Of a stretch of 64,000 nucleotides of DNA, positions 42,240 through 53,700 are shown piece after piece; position 1 is the first letter of the stretch, and each line of letters opens with the position of its first letter. The stretch lies in contig NC_134753.1 of NCBI RefSeq assembly GCF_050436995.1, forward strand, positions 10,106,001-10,170,000, written 5' to 3'. Position numbers and translations under genes: made by a program. This DNA is from Anticarsia gemmatalis (lineage: Eukaryota > Arthropoda > Insecta > Lepidoptera > Erebidae). Below the pieces are notes generated by a model. It ran no database searches, had not been told where the DNA came from, and saw only the letters and a list, made by a program, of their open reading frames with translations.

Positions 42240-43795
42240 TACTAAAATATCTTGAATAATGGTATCGCTGGGACCATTAATGTATACAAATGAAAAAGAT
42301 TCTTCAAGTGTTTTTGATAATTTAATTTTTATTGACTTATTTTTTTGAGGGCATGCTAAATCCCCAACCCGCACGTGGCCGGTTTCTGAATTCTACGTAT
42401 TTATAATTTGAAAAAGCTTGGCTAACTCGTAACATAGCAGAAACGGATACTCAACGAGATTTAAGGTTATTTTTTCAAACTGGCGTTTTGCAGTAACGTC
42501 GTTTTAGTTGCTAATTTAATGTGAAATCTGCATACGTGCCTCGAACTGCACTTCAGGTCCGTTGAAAATCTTTGCCTTAAGTCATCCGTGTAAACTTCAA
42601 ATAACACTTAAATAAAGACCCAAAAATTATCCATCATTTAAACAATATTTCTCACATATAAATTACTATTTCACATAACAAATGGCAGTCCAGCCCAGTA
42701 ATCAGTCGTCCAAAGTGGATATCAACTCGTATTACTACAATTTCTCGAGTGCTGAAGGTTAATGTGCCTATCGATTAGGACCTAGGCCCTCGATTTTATA
42801 TTACAGGCATTAACCGTGGCATTCCACTGTTGGAAATCGAATGCCAAATGTCGTAATCAAAGGCAGGGTATGCCGAGAATAGGTGATAAGCGCCGAATTT
42901 AATGTTAGGTGTTTATATGAGATTTTTGGAATAACCGTGTCGTTTGTGACGTCACGAATCGTATGGACTCGAATTTAATTTTTTTTCTTTACAGCTTGGT
43001 AAGCTTGTAAACCTTAGTCTTGCTTTGCATGTCTTCAAAGAAAACATTATACCGCTCTCGTGACTTAGACTTTAAAATGATCAGTAATGCACCGTTTATT
43101 AGGTACTGGAGTAGGTAGTGAAAATTGATAATTTATATTTCTTAACGTTAAGCTAAAGAGTTAGTGGCGATACCAAAGGTGCATAATTTGAAATTGCAAA
43201 GCGTATCGATTACTTTTGATACTCGAATTTCCTTATTGTAATCACTATTTTGAAACAATTTTAGCTCATCCGGCACAAATAAGAAACGACCATTCCTTAA
43301 CCTTGCTTAGTAATAATTTTAGCGCATCCGCATTTAATCACTTTAAAGATCTGACCTACTATTAAACCCGACCTTTCAACTGTAAAATTATGAAGTCTTA
43401 ATTCCAAATTCATTGTAACGTCCCTTCAGTAAGAAGTTACACTCAAAAGGGGAAAACCTTGACCGAAAAGAGAATACTGGGGTAAAAAAAAATACCTGAC
43501 TCAACTTTTTAATGGGTCTGTGGAGTTAAGATAAAAATTCTGTACCGCTCAGATATTTAAATAGGTTTATGGGTGCCATTAAACAAAATTTATTGTCCAG
43601 TTTCAGGTCGTTTTTTATTAATATTTAGAAAAAGGTTAGTATATTATCTTCTGTTCTGCTTTTTGAATACATTGCTTTGGTTAAGCTTTGGTATGCAAAA
43701 ATGACCAGTAATGGCCATTGAAGTACTTGTATCAGCTTTGTAATTTACTAGAATAATATAACATAAATAAAAGGATGCTCATTAAATAGTGTGAC
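42240..43795. other. Intergenic DNA with a GC-richer block
   Basis: Bases 42358-42385 are a SINE-like head fragment. Bases 42680-42900 are non-repetitive, GC-richer and without a long frame; they may be conserved non-coding DNA. Confidence 0.3.
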
Positions 43796-43908
43796 AGTTA
43801 GCCTGCGACCACGGGGAGTGCAACCTGCGCCGAAACGTTAGGCATTTCAAGGTAAGGTGTTCGCGTATCCTATTATACATTAAACATGCAACGAGAGTTT
43901 AAAAGTTA
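43796..43908 (+). repeat. 'cctgcgccgaaacgtca' repeat, copy 2
   Basis: 'gcctgcgaccacggggagtg' 'caacctgcgccgaaacgtta', 'tttcaaggtaaggtgttcgc' and 'catgcaacgagagtttaaaa'. Best-preserved copy with 48825-48960. Confidence 0.65.
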
Positions 43909-44211
43909 AGGATGCTCATTAGTGCTCAGTATATATTATCAGAGACACCTAAAGAATTAGCACTTTTAATATAACAATCAGTTCTAAAAGAACAACAAAG
44001 GGACTAAAATGAAAATACTGAGAAAGTATTCCTTTAAATAATTGAAAGCTTTACTAAATTCTATATACTCCAAGACAAAACAAAATATAATAATATCAGC
44101 TTTCGTATTGCAATACAAACAAGTGTATTCTTTTGTCATCGTATCTTAAGATTAGCGGATACGTATAACAATTTATTTTCCTTTATTTCTAACTAGATTT
44201 ATGGCAATAGA

Positions 44212-44400
44212 CTGGCCACATATAATAGTCCGACAACTTAGTAGAGAGCAAGTGCGAAATGCCTGTTTATTTTCTATATAAAATTCTAATTTTAGTCTGG
44301 AGTAAATATCAGTGACCCGCTATAAGATAAGATAATATCCATCAAGATAAATCGTACTTGCCAAGTTTGTTTTATAAGTTGTCAGACTATAAAATGGTCG
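44212..44400. mobile_element. Small MITE with 'tagtcYgacaactta' ends
   Basis: The left 'ataatagtccgacaactta' and right 'taagttgtcagactataa' are inverted. 189 bp. The plus-strand ORF starting at the right arm is not a gene. Confidence 0.6.
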
Positions 44401-45390
44401 AAAGACACCCAGTACTTCATAGATGTGCATTATTATCACGCCTGTTATACCTGAAGGTGAGTGTATATTAAATACTTACAAAAATAATTATTTATTTTAT
44501 TTCCGTTTTTTTCTATTGGGCAACGTTGCGCTGCAACACGGCTTAACGAGGCTTCCTATGTTTGAAATCTTGAACAGCAGCTTAAGAGCTAAGAGTATTT
44601 TTACTAAGTTTTAGGTTAAACTGTAGATTAAAATGAGTGTTGCTTTCTTCGGATTAATATGTAGTTTGATCAATTATAGCAATTATTTGTTATTATTTAT
44701 TAGGCTTAAACTTTAGAGTACTAGAATCCAAGTTATTTTGATATAAGTATGACGATTACAAAATGCATACATCGAGTTTTTGAGTCCCTAATTTCGTACT
44801 AGATTATAGGCTGGCATTTATTTATATGAAGTAGACTTAAGGGCAGTTTCACAGCTTTTGAAAAGGTATCAGATAAGTTATCTGCTACATAAAGTGGCAA
44901 AAGTTTGTATGAAAACAACTGCCAAAATTTTTGGGCTATAATAACTTACCCAGAAGTAGTACCTACAATCGGGCGTTTACTTAGCTTTAGACACTTTTGT
45001 TTTGCGATTGAAGTAATCAAATTAAATCACAGTGTTTACTGCAACAGACTTTAATTTTCTACTTCTTTTTAGGAATGGAAAAGAAATAAATGAACCTACT
45101 ATTGCAGTGTTCTTCTTTTATGGCTATTACGGGTCAGTGCCCACTTTGTGTACTGTGCCTCTCATTTAAAATTGTCACCGGACGAGGAAGTTTTGTGAGA
45201 TTTTTTGTCAAAATACTTGCGTTTTGCAACTGCCTCTAAAATTTCGTAATCGTTTCAGCTTAGAATGACAAGATGAAAAAACATAACACTTTATTAAGTG
45301 TTTGTCACGCCTAATAGCTACTTTCGAACAAAAAATATAAAGTAATGACTGTATTAAATTTTTGAAGCAGTACCTAGCCTGGGGCCAATT
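44401..45390. other. No supported feature
   Basis: Short ORFs on both strands, none with recognisable motifs. Confidence 0.45.
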
Positions 45391-45394
45391 TCTT

Positions 45395-45550
45395 ATTACT
45401 ATCAACCATCGACAATCGGCTAGCTATAGACAACTTTTGTATACAAATTTGATCAGTGCCTCTAGCAAGCACCGTAACAACTATTTTTTGAGTACATACA
45501 AAATATATAAAATGCTCGATACTCGATAGTACCGACAGTAAAGAATCATG
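45395..45550. mobile_element. Diverged 'accggctagct' MITE
   Basis: 'ctatcaaccatcgacaatcg' 'gctagctata', core 'cagtgcctctagcaagcacc', right end 'agtaccgacagtaaagaatc'. Confidence 0.6.
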
Positions 45551-45832
45551 CAATGTTCAAAGTAGGTATCGCGCTCAAAACATTTTCCTTAACGATAATA
45601 TTCATTGCCTAATACTTCAGAAATCAGGAAAACCGATTACCTATTTAATTTAAACTCCAAACTCAACATAATCATGACATGTGGCTAGTTCCTTATCGTC
45701 TCTTGTACAAGATTGTTTACATAATATTATCAGATGCACGTTTTACGGTAATAGTCCGGTTGACATGATACTCATCGGGGATCATCCAGTAATGTACCGG
45801 GCTTTCTCTTGTATTCTTGTTTTTTGTATAAG

Positions 45833-45867
45833 TTATTCATACATCACCATATGTGATGTATGAATAA
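45833..45867. repeat. Perfect 15-bp hairpin
   Basis: TTATTCATACATCAC, CATAT, GTGATGTATGAATAA. Confidence 0.9.
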
Positions 45868-45889
45868 TTTATACTACAGTGTATGCAAA

Positions 45890-46145
45890 ACAATGGCGAT
45901 AAAGGACACCATTGGCAACAAGCATATTCGATTTTGCCAAAACTCCGAAAGAATACTTAGATAATACATACACAACATTACGACTATACCCGAAGTTGTA
46001 AGCAGAGGTCTAAAAAAATACACGCAAGTAAGTCCCGAGTAATAGCGAGCGAGCCAATTGTCATTTACTAGGAACATTACCAAACTCCGGGCCACTTTTC
46101 CCGATCCGAGGATCGAACCCGAGACCGTGTGATCAGCAGTCTTAA
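45890..46145 (-). repeat. tRNA-headed SINE
   Basis: On the minus strand 'gactgctgatcacacggtct' 'cgggttcgatcctcggatcg' includes an intact B box (GGTTCGATCC), then 'ggcccggagtttggtaatg' and a long body. The A box is lost. The ORF at 45874-46095 is an artefact of this repeat. Confidence 0.6.
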
Positions 46146-46225
46146 ATTATTTAACACCAAAAAAAAAACTCTTTTAAAACAAATTTAAAAATAAAAATCA
46201 AATCGCATTTCAATTATTGTTGTAA

Positions 46226-46359
46226 CTTACAGTTTGAATTTCATATCCAACTTTAATTCCGGGACTAGCGCGTTGTTCATATCACTTATTTGGCCTAACC
46301 ATCGTTGAATGTTGCTTACATTACAACTAAGCTTACAGGTTGGTTAGGTTATGTCGTTT
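46226..46359 (-). other. Possible exon, unsupported gene
   Basis: The minus strand is open for about 45 codons up to a donor 'aaact|GTAAGT' at 46225. It contains N-I-Q-R-W-L-G-Q-I-S-D-M, L-V-P-E-L-K-L-D-M-K-F-K. The acceptor is weak and no partner exon is secure. Confidence 0.25.
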
Positions 46360-46733
46360 TGATGGTCCTGCCTGTTGCATGGCAAGCAATTAGGTACTGG
46401 CTAAACTAGAAACTAAACCGTCATGTGTAAGCGACAACAAGCGATGATGTGCCTGGATTATGTCGCTAAAATGTTGCAAAATGTATTAAAGTGTGTAACA
46501 GACGTCTTAGTAAAATAGCTAAGTAGGTATATAAGAACTCTGCGACTATTAAGTGCTATACGATTGTTTTTTTAATCATTAATCAGGCAAGCGTCCTGTT
46601 TGATGAAAAATGTGCAAATTAAGGTTAAAACAATCTGATTTAAGTATCTATAGAATATTTTATTACAATATGCGATATTTTTATCAGCATGAAAAGCAAT
46701 ATTTGTAAATTTTAATACAGGTTTTTTTTTAAA

Positions 46734-46764
46734 TCCATACTAATATTATAAATGCGAAAGTAAC

Positions 46765-46827
<63 letters not shown>

Positions 46828-47242
46828 GCTACTCAATCACGCCTAAACTACTGAACCAATTTGCATGAAATTTGGTATGGAGATATTTTGATACCCGAGA
46901 AAGGACATAGGCTACTTTTTACCCCGGGAAAAAGACGCATTTCCCGGGAAAATTCAGGTATCGAACGAAGTCGCGAATAATCAATATTATAATGACATTG
47001 AATTAACAAAATTCCGTTGCCATGGCAACTGTTTAAATGGCGGATATGCCTTAGCGCGACTTCGTTTTATTAAGAGATATAAATAATTTTGAGAATATTT
47101 TTCGTGAAAAAAAATGCATATTTTATATCATCACGCTACGACCAATAGGAGCAGAGTAACAGTAAAAAGTGTTACAAAAACGTGGAAAATTCTGTCCCTT
47201 TCTCTCTTATGTGACGCAAGCGAAGTTGCGCGGGTCAGCTAG
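46734..47242 (+). mobile_element. Helitron copy C with (TCTG)n
   Basis: A|TC at 46733-46735 and CTAG|T at 47239-47243. The 5' part is of the 'ataaatgcgaaagtaactctg' type with a (TCTG)n tract (46765-46828) and 'ccaatttgcatgaaatttgg'; the 3' half ('atatcatcacgctacgacca', 'gtgacgcaagcgaagttgcg') is of the copy A type. The 5' and 3' halves are therefore a mix of two sub-families. Confidence 0.88.
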
Positions 47243-47244
47243 TT

Positions 47245-48820
47245 ACATATAAATTTACTTAAACACGCATATTTTATTTAAAACAGTGACATCTATAACT
47301 TGATACTTGCTTCAATTACTTAAAGATGTGTAACGTAACTTCGCTGAGTGCGACATCTAGTTATACTAAGATAAAGCACACGCCGTTTAGAATCTTCTGG
47401 CAACTTGTTGTTTAACTGTTCCCCAAAAGATTACTAGAGGGCATGAAATAGAAATAGAAACACTGTTAAAAATATATACCGGAAAATAGGTAATTGAAGG
47501 ATTTTTTAGAAAGTTTAGTAAATGTAAATCTAAGTATATATTTAAGAGAATATATTTCCCATGACATGATGATATTGAGCGCGTGCCCATTTTGAAACTG
47601 AAAATGTAATCGGTTACCGCCTGTTAAATTGTCTCCCTTGTCCAGTTTAGTTAATGGTCAGTTCTCAATAATCGAATATTCTCGTCAACATAAAATCTTA
47701 CTAGACGAAACTAGCAAAGTAGCTTCAAATGCTTATTAGTATTTACATCAACACATCAATTTCACCATCACAATAAAAAGAGATTATAATACAAAATACA
47801 TAAAAATTAAAACATCTTCCTCACCAATTTTCCACACAATAGACCCACGCGGCCCAGTTTGCTTCATTAAGAAAAATTTAAAGCCGCTCTCGTATTTTTT
47901 TCATTCCTTATTAAAGGTTACCCTGCAATATTATTTGATGATTCATTTTGACTGGCCATTCATCACGGTGGGGGAAATAAAGGGAATTTCATAAAATACC
48001 TTCATTACTTCATGGTTTGGTTTAATTCAGACATCAGTCGCAATTTTTTTCTACGTCCCTTTCTTTTGAATTAAGGATAAGTATCTTGGTATAAACAACC
48101 TTTTATGTTGAGTAATCACCAGTGTTATAAAGCTTTACAGGTCAAAAAGAAACAGACTGGTAAATAAGTGAAACATTTTAAAAAGAAAGCATGGTATGAT
48201 TATTTTATCCATTTGTTATTGCATACTCTGAAACGTTTAGATAATAATATAACAAAAAACTGGAATGTTAATACTTCAGCATTGTAAAATATCTAAACAC
48301 CAGTATAAAAAAATGTTTTAAGTTTTATAAGCACCACGTAATGGATTAAAAATACTAAATTACAAAGAACAGCTGAATTATAAAAAAAAACATCTAAATA
48401 CGTATTTTTAATAACGCCCTCTAGCATAACAGCAATGAAGAAACGAGACTCCAAACGCAAGCAGAAGGGGAAACTTACACAACCACCTGCAAGATGGCAG
48501 CACACGTAGGATCGAATACTTTAGGTTTCAAATAGAAGGAAATACCAATGATTTGTGGTTACTAAAAGCTTGTAAGGGTACAATATATTAATATCGCGAT
48601 AAATTATACCCACCATTGTTACGATTCGTACGGTTTCCTTTAGAAAGCTATTGTAATTTATTATAGCTGATAAATAGTTTAGGTATCTGTCTATTTATTA
48701 CATATATAAACTTTATTTAGGTTTCTTATATTAATATAAATAATATATTAAATAAAACAATCGTATGATTGATTACTAACAATAATTAACCAGGTGTCAA
48801 AGTTAAATAATTAGTAAAAT
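47245..48820. other. Intergenic DNA, no supported gene
   Basis: Bases 47820-47990 are non-repetitive and GC-richer. The minus-strand ORF 48293-48505 has hydrophobic residues but no motif or splice support. Confidence 0.35.
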
Positions 48821-48824
48821 CAGT

Positions 48825-48960
48825 CAGCCTGCGACCAAGGCCAGTGTAACCTGCGCCGAAACGTCAAGTTTTCGAAATGAAATGCGTGTTCGCGTCAATT
48901 TTAGTATTCTAATAATTATATAACATGCAACTCGAACGTTTATTGTTTATTAAAAGTTCT
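48825..48960 (+). repeat. 'cctgcgccgaaacgtca' repeat, copy 3
   Basis: 'cagcctgcgaccaaggccag' 'tgtaacctgcgccgaaacgt', then 'gcgtgttcgcgtcaatttta' and 'aacatgcaactcgaacgttt'. Confidence 0.65.
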
Positions 48961-48964
48961 ATTA

Positions 48965-50145
48965 GGAAAAATTCTATCAATTTCGAAAAGAAAAATGCTT
49001 TAGGCTTAAGATAATATATAATAATTTTAGCATAGTTATCATTTTCTTGTCTGTATGTTTGTTCCCGTTACACAAAATCTACCGAATAGATTCTAATGAA
49101 ATATGCATGGAAGTAATAATATTACTTCCATGGAAATATGTCTAATACAGATAATTAAATTGTACTCTAGATAACCAATTGGTCATTCTTTCTCTGGGAT
49201 ATTTTTCCGTGCAGACATCACCAAGGGCAGTATCAAATTTCCATATCGTTAAAAATACAGAGTAAATTTTAACATGTCGTATTTTTCATCAACCGTACAT
49301 TTTCAAAGGATTAACAAACCTTTGATGTAAGATATTAAAACACTCATATTATATGTTTTAATTAATTTACTTTGTAATGTAATGAACAAGTTAATTGAAC
49401 TCTGAAGATTAAGATTATCTAATTATAAATTTCTTGTAAATAATTAAGTATTCATCTTCTGAATATACTGCTTGAGGCAATGAACGAAAAACCTAAGTAC
49501 AAAGTGAGAAAGTAATTAGTTAGATACAAAGTGTTCGGGATGTTCTTTTGATTGTGAAAATTCTGTTGTAATATGTACCAAGTATAAATAACAATATGCT
49601 CTTTGAAACCTGTAAATTGTACAAAAAGCTGTGGTAATTACATAATAATGATTAAATGTACCTCAGTGCTTACGAATAGCAAGGTCAGTTAAAATTACTA
49701 AAAGCAAATAGTTCTCGCAGAAAACGCAAGGGGCGCACTTTTTCATTTAAAATGTTTTGATAGCTGAGAGTCGTCGAAAGTCACACCACTGTATTGAGAT
49801 TTTTTACAGTCGGTACTATCAAGTATCGAGAGTTCGATACTTGATAAAACTCTCTATCCTTGGGTCGCTGATTAGTTATACTTACAAAACTGGATAGTAA
49901 CTCGCCTAATGATAGTTCATAGCAGTAGAAATTCGCTGCTCCGTAAAAATCCTGTAAAGGATCTTCCGTCATTAGCCTATTTAAGACAAGTTAAGCAGGT
50001 GACGTTGACAATTTGACGCAGGACAAATTTCCATAAGCCCTTTAAGTCACTCAAAACAGGGGCCGTCTTGCATAGTGGCTGTATAAGTATAGACACTTGT
50101 ACATCCCCATTTATTTATTTATTAGCATACTATATAAAATATAGA
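48965..50145. other. AT-rich DNA with two hairpins
   Basis: CATGGAAGTAAT / ATTACTTCCATG at 49106-49132 and TATCAAGTATCGA / TCGATACTTGATA at 49817-49846 are perfect. The second sits in text like the 'accggctagct' MITE outskirts. Nothing else supported. Confidence 0.5.
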
Positions 50146-50148
50146 AGA

Positions 50149-50290
50149 CTAGCTTCTGCCCACGACTTATGACGCATTCCCAGGGGAAAATATATGCTAT
50201 GTGTTAATCCAGGTTATTTGCCACCTTTGCAGAAAATTCTATCAAAATCCGTTAAGTAGTTTTGGCGTGATCATGTAACAAACATTCATC
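50149..50290 (-). mobile_element. Helitron, decayed
   Basis: CTAG at 50149-50152 (then T on the minus strand), 'gtgggcagaagctag', and mid blocks 'ttaacggattttgatagaat' and 'aaataacctggattaacac'. Confidence 0.6.
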
Positions 50291-50654
50291 TAATACTCAT
50301 TTTTTTTACATTTATTAAGTTAAGAAAAGACAACTGGATTGGAGTGTATATGTACAGTACACATGCGGGTAGGGTTGACTTCAACTTTTATAGGAGTTTG
50401 AAGGCGTTTTTTGTATGGATCGTTATAAGTTTTCGTGAAGTGTTAGACTATTAAATAGTCTATAAGGGATTTCGATTGGTAGTTTGTTGTTGTAACAATG
50501 ATGCTTATTTACCTAACAGAGAAAATGATGAGTCAATTTAAATGTAATCTTACTGATTATATTGATATATGAATAAATCACGTCAAAACTACAAAACGGA
50601 TTTAGGTACAGAAATAATTTAAAACCTGAATAACTATGTGTTTATTAACTACAT

Positions 50655-50704
50655 TTTACCCAGAGAAACCTTTCCATGCAAACGATGTCGCGGACAGAAG
50701 CTAA
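50655..50704 (+). mobile_element. Helitron 3' fragment
   Basis: 'atgcaaacgatgtcgcggac' 'agaagctaa' followed by T: CTAA is an accepted CTRR end. Confidence 0.45.
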
Positions 50705-53700
50705 TATGAAAAGGTAGTAAATACAAGCTAATGGATAAAAATACAATTATCTATGTTAGGCTATGCCAAAATACATAACCGACATGTCACAAGCGACATA
50801 CTTTTCTATTTTCTCTTAAGTGACCCTAAAATAAAGCGTGGCACATGCCTGATAACATGAAAAAAAGTAGAACGTGAGTGGGGGAACTCCCGGCCTTGAA
50901 ACAGATGTGAAAACTATGTTCTTCAAACACATTTATTTTATTACCTACCCACTAAAGTTCAGTTTTATCGACGAACATCGAAACTGCAATTAGACAGATT
51001 TTACTGTCTTCACGGATGAACGCGAAAACTGCTCGTAAAGATTGAAATATTTTCTGTGTGTGAATTTATGTTTAGTGTTTCTATTGCTAAGTATTTTTTT
51101 TCTAACGGGCCCGCACGACTCTACATCCTCTACTAATGCCATAGCTTTGCTGATTTACAAAAATTAAGTTTGATTTCGGATCTCCAACTATAACTATAAT
51201 ATAATATAATCAAAAATAACAGTTGATTTGTGAAACACATGCAGACATATATGTATTTTTAGATTTAGCCCTGTTACGGTCTTTTGAAGCTCTAAAATTA
51301 AATGCAGTCCGCTTGACTTCTCATTATTCATTCGTGTCCATTTCTCTAAAGCGAATTCAAGATAGATTGACGAAATGCATCGGATCAATAAACGTCCCCG
51401 AATATCCACGAAATTCACTCGATGCTAACAGGGTATAATTCCACCGAACCATACAAAGTTGACCCGGTTCTCAACTAGAATCTAGGTCTTTAAACTCAGT
51501 CTGCATACTCGATCATCCAATCAAGAATCCATTTATCCAAAAGCTGTCCTAAATCCTCGCGTTCGGAAGTCTCCTTAAAGTCGACGACCTCCGGCCGCAG
51601 ATGGCTTTTAAAGCTTGAAAACAATCGTTAAGATGTTTGGATTAATGGCCGAGAGCTTGAGTTTGGGCGTTCGGGCTCAAATAGCACCCCACTTGTTAAC
51701 AGTCTAACAGTTCCGAGCTTATTTTAGAAGTCAATATCGTTTCGAGTCTATTCGAGTTTGCTCCGCAACTAACGGAACTAATTTATGTCCAACTTCGTAT
51801 GCAATTGCGATGCTGCATTTGGTTCAGATCATCGGTTTTATTTGTTTCCTTTAATAAATGCGAACAACTTTGTAGAGTGAGTTTATTCTGCGATGCGGAA
51901 CGTCCTAATTACGAATGCGATATTGGAGATGAAAATTTATTCTAGTTTGCATGTTTTTTTTATGCATTTGATATGATTGCTATTATTGTCTCGGAAACGA
52001 TGACGGTACTTCAAAGCTGAAATGAGTTAGATTACTCAATCAAAAATTTTCTTTTTCACTTTTTGTCAAGTGATATCTACCCATGCGTTCTACCCTGCAT
52101 TATTTATTAGCATCCCATTGTATGATATAACCTCATTCTCAACGGACATTCGGTCAGCTACACCCGAATTACGTGGCTCAAAACCTTTTGACCTCCGCCA
52201 AATGACACAAATGCGTAATCCAAACAACAGTGCGGTTTAGACTGACCCGAAATTAGCTAACCGGAAAATAATAATCGCTTTAAACCCCAAACCGTGGTGT
52301 TTTGACCCTTCTGAATTGTCTAAAAATTAAAAACGACAGCGACTTTTCTTTCATTTTACATAAAAAAATATATTCTTATATAATAATAAATAATATACCA
52401 GGTAGCTAATAAAAAAAAAAATTTAGCGACCATGAAACATGGTACATTATTCATTATTATTTATAAATAAATGTATTAATATTATTATATTGACCAGAGT
52501 TTTGTAAAAAAAAATGCAATACAATTTATTGACTTATAGTGTGTGCAAATAAGTAGCAAGGATCTTCTCGCAGAACAAGGGATGTTAAGTTAAGGATCGT
52601 AAAGATCACTTTACTCAAATAAAGTGTGGACTTAATATTACTTCATGAAGTACTGTAAAACTTTTCAGGCATGCAAGATTTCAACACGATATATTCCTTT
52701 AGGTTTAAGCAAGTGACATTTTTACTACACTTTATTATATTGTTTCAGTTCGTCCGATAATATTGATAACAAAAGGTAGCATTGAATGCTGTTTAACATA
52801 ATCTGGTCTTACGTCAGCTTGTTTCAAGGGGAAATGCAGAGAGTATTAACATAATAAGCTTAGCGCAAATCATACATACATGTATCTATCTCAAATAAAT
52901 ATCTGTAAATGCTGTATAAACAGAATATTACAAGTAAGTAACAAGTTTTGAAATCGAAACGACATATTTTTCAAGACCATCGGGTTAAAGTATTATCTCA
53001 AATTAATAAAAAGTACGCAATTTGCGCATGCATGCATATTTTATTAAAAAGATTTTTGGCATAGATTTACCAAACGATTATATCGCTGGGGGTACTGCCG
53101 AAATGTGAAAAATTTAATGTAAAAAATGCGATCGGAGTATAATGCTCGTGAAATCGCATTCATATCGTAATTGGACAGTCATTAAAAAAGCCAAAGTTAA
53201 AAAGATATTTAAGTAGTTATGATGGCCAAATCAAAAATGTTATACGAGTATATTTTCAGTGCGAAAATTTTCCTTCTCGTACATAAAATATAGCTAGAAT
53301 ATAAATCTACAAACGGCGTTGGCGTCTAAACGTTGTGGGCGTAGACGTCACTACGAGTACATCTCGCATTTAGCTCTAACTAGATTCTGAGTCGGTCCAT
53401 TCAGAAATAACAATAGACAGTTGCAGCTTTCAAGCAGTCACTTGTAGCTAGTAGTTAATTTAGAATAACATTTATTTTATTCATTTCATTTGATCATTTT
53501 GTTAAACGACAAAAGCGTTTTTAAAGAAAGACACAAGGGTACGAATTAACTAGTCGTAAGAGAATTCGTATATACATTTAGAAAATTTATGATATGATAC
53601 AAAACAATTTTTAACTTAAAAATATTTAAGTATGAATCAAACCACGTCTTCATGTATTTAATTAAATTAATCATTGCTCTACATTAGCCTGTACAAACAT

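Noticed and set aside
43796..43908. Hammerhead ribozyme of a Penelope-like element
   Set aside because: 'cgaaacgt' is present, but there is no CTGANGA core segment at the right distance in any of the three copies.
44393..44453. Short plus-strand exon starting ATGGTC and ending at GTGAGT
   Set aside because: Its start lies in the right arm of the MITE at 44212-44400 and no downstream exon fits.
46765..46828. CRISPR-like or regulatory array
   Set aside because: It is a plain (TCTG)n microsatellite inside a Helitron.
48293..48505. 70-codon minus-strand membrane protein
   Set aside because: Hydrophobicity is expected from T-rich DNA; no splice or start support.
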